Assembly: GCF_002021925.1 (NCBI RefSeq)
Contig: NZ_CP012546.1
Coordinates: 1,488,001-1,552,000, forward strand
Direction: 5' to 3'
DNA: 64,000 nucleotides
Origin: Campylobacter pinnipediorum subsp. pinnipediorum
Lineage (GTDB): Bacteria > Campylobacterota > Campylobacteria > Campylobacterales > Campylobacteraceae
Part shown: piece by piece, positions 63,625 through 64,000 of the stretch
Layout of the letters: each line of letters starts with the position of its first letter
How positions within the stretch are numbered: the first letter of the stretch is position 1
Notes under the pieces: generated by a model
Databases searched by the model: none
What the model was told of the DNA's origin: nothing
What the model saw: only the letters and a program-made list of their open reading frames with translations
Position numbers and translations under genes: made by a program

Positions 63625-64000
63625 TATTTTAATCCTTTTAATATGTCATCAAATGCAACAACAAATGCTTTTAGTCCATCATTTAACAAATCTCTATAAG
63701 CTGTTTGAAGATCTATATTTGCATTTTTTAAAACACTAAAAAAACTATCTATATTTTCTTTGCTTGTAGCTACTTTTGGCTCAGCCTTTTGCTTTATAAA
63801 TTCCTTTATCGTATCCAACGGAGCTGTATTGATAGTATTTTCAAACATAAGCTCACGAACATAATAATCAGCTCTTAACTCATTCCCCTTAACACCAGTG
63901 CTTGCAAATAAAGCTCTAACATTACTTAAATTCTCATCTTTTATCATATGATATATTTTAGTAGCATTCATTATGCCGATTTGGGATTTAGGGAGACTTT
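63624..64000 (-). CDS. tal: Transaldolase, C-terminal part (runs off the right edge)
   Basis: The frame stays open to the window edge. The visible 125 residues include GIMNATKIYH, LFASTGVKGN and ELMFENTINTAPLDTIKEF, the C-terminal motifs of transaldolase, which transfers dihydroxyacetone units in the pentose phosphate pathway. The Schiff-base lysine lies upstream, outside the window. An internal ATG at 63971 is not the start. It is coupled to the PilT-like gene by TAATG. With tkt and rpe it is the third non-oxidative pentose phosphate gene here. Confidence 0.9.
   Translation of the reverse strand, partial: SLPKSQIGIMNATKIYHMIKDENLSNVRALFASTGVKGNELRADYYVRELMFENTINTAPLDTIKEFIKQKAEPKVATSKENIDSFFSVLKNANIDLQTAYRDLLNDGLKAFVVAFDDILKGLK

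Overview
The window is low-GC DNA whose core genes and gene order point to the genus Campylobacter (Campylobacterota, formerly Epsilonproteobacteria). From memory, and not checked here, three blocks match the Campylobacter jejuni order: rplY-pth-LptF/G-lysA-pheA-hisC-fliF-fliG-fliH-dxs-perR-ubiE-xseA-serC, holA-rnr-ilvC-(YibQ-like)-dprA, and rpsF-ssb-rpsR. I cannot name the species. I saw no tRNA, rRNA, CRISPR array, insertion sequence or prophage.

Layout. Positions 1-5500 hold the first 11 codons of rpe (minus strand), then plus-strand rpmB, a two-TM potassium-channel-like protein, lepA, a lipoprotein, a ComF-like phosphoribosyltransferase, rpmI and rplT. Positions 5520-21300 are an accessory island on the minus strand: a two-partner secretion pair, tpsB (transporter) followed 15 bp later by a 13.3-kb tpsA encoding 4,426 residues. 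Positions 21300-28240 hold a His-rich lipoprotein, LolC/E, SecA, LolA, a small secreted protein and a PIF1/RecD-like helicase. Positions 28260-38700 hold an NlpC/P60 lipoprotein, a decayed M15 peptidase, dprA, a YibQ-like protein, ilvC, HDOD, rnr, holA and rpsF-ssb-rpsR. From 38800 to the end, all genes lie on the minus strand: uppP, tkt, ispA, a PDZ protein, ybaB, two methyltransferases, serC, xseA, ubiE, a CYTH/CHAD-like protein, perR, dxs, fliHGF, hisC, pheA, lysA, an LptF/G permease, pth, rplY, a PilT-like ATPase and the 3' part of tal.

The most unusual object is tpsA. It joins modules rarely listed together: two tandem TPS secretion domains, a long beta-helical haemagglutinin repeat region, a tyrosine-rich segment with two exact EPIYA motifs plus several YEDLD-type motifs, and a C-terminal region with three HELTH zinc-peptidase-type motifs. 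The last 2.3 kb of the gene is an apparently perfect tandem duplication. It ends at the stop codon, next to two perfect palindromes. EPIYA motifs are host Src/Abl-kinase substrates in CagA, Bartonella Beps and the Haemophilus ducreyi TpsA proteins LspA1/LspA2. My inference is that this is a secreted, host-acting TpsA 'adhesin-effector' with a metallopeptidase-like tail. No immunity gene follows it, so a classical contact-dependent inhibition system is unlikely.

How the genes work together. tpsA and tpsB form one export unit that relies on Sec (secA lies nearby) and the outer-membrane barrel TpsB. LolA and LolC/E serve lipoprotein sorting, and this window encodes at least three lipoproteins. 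lysA-pheA-hisC-fliFGH-dxs is a tightly packed mixed biosynthesis and flagellar-base operon. It is separated from the upstream tal-pilT-rplY-pth-lptF/G set by a clear intrinsic terminator.
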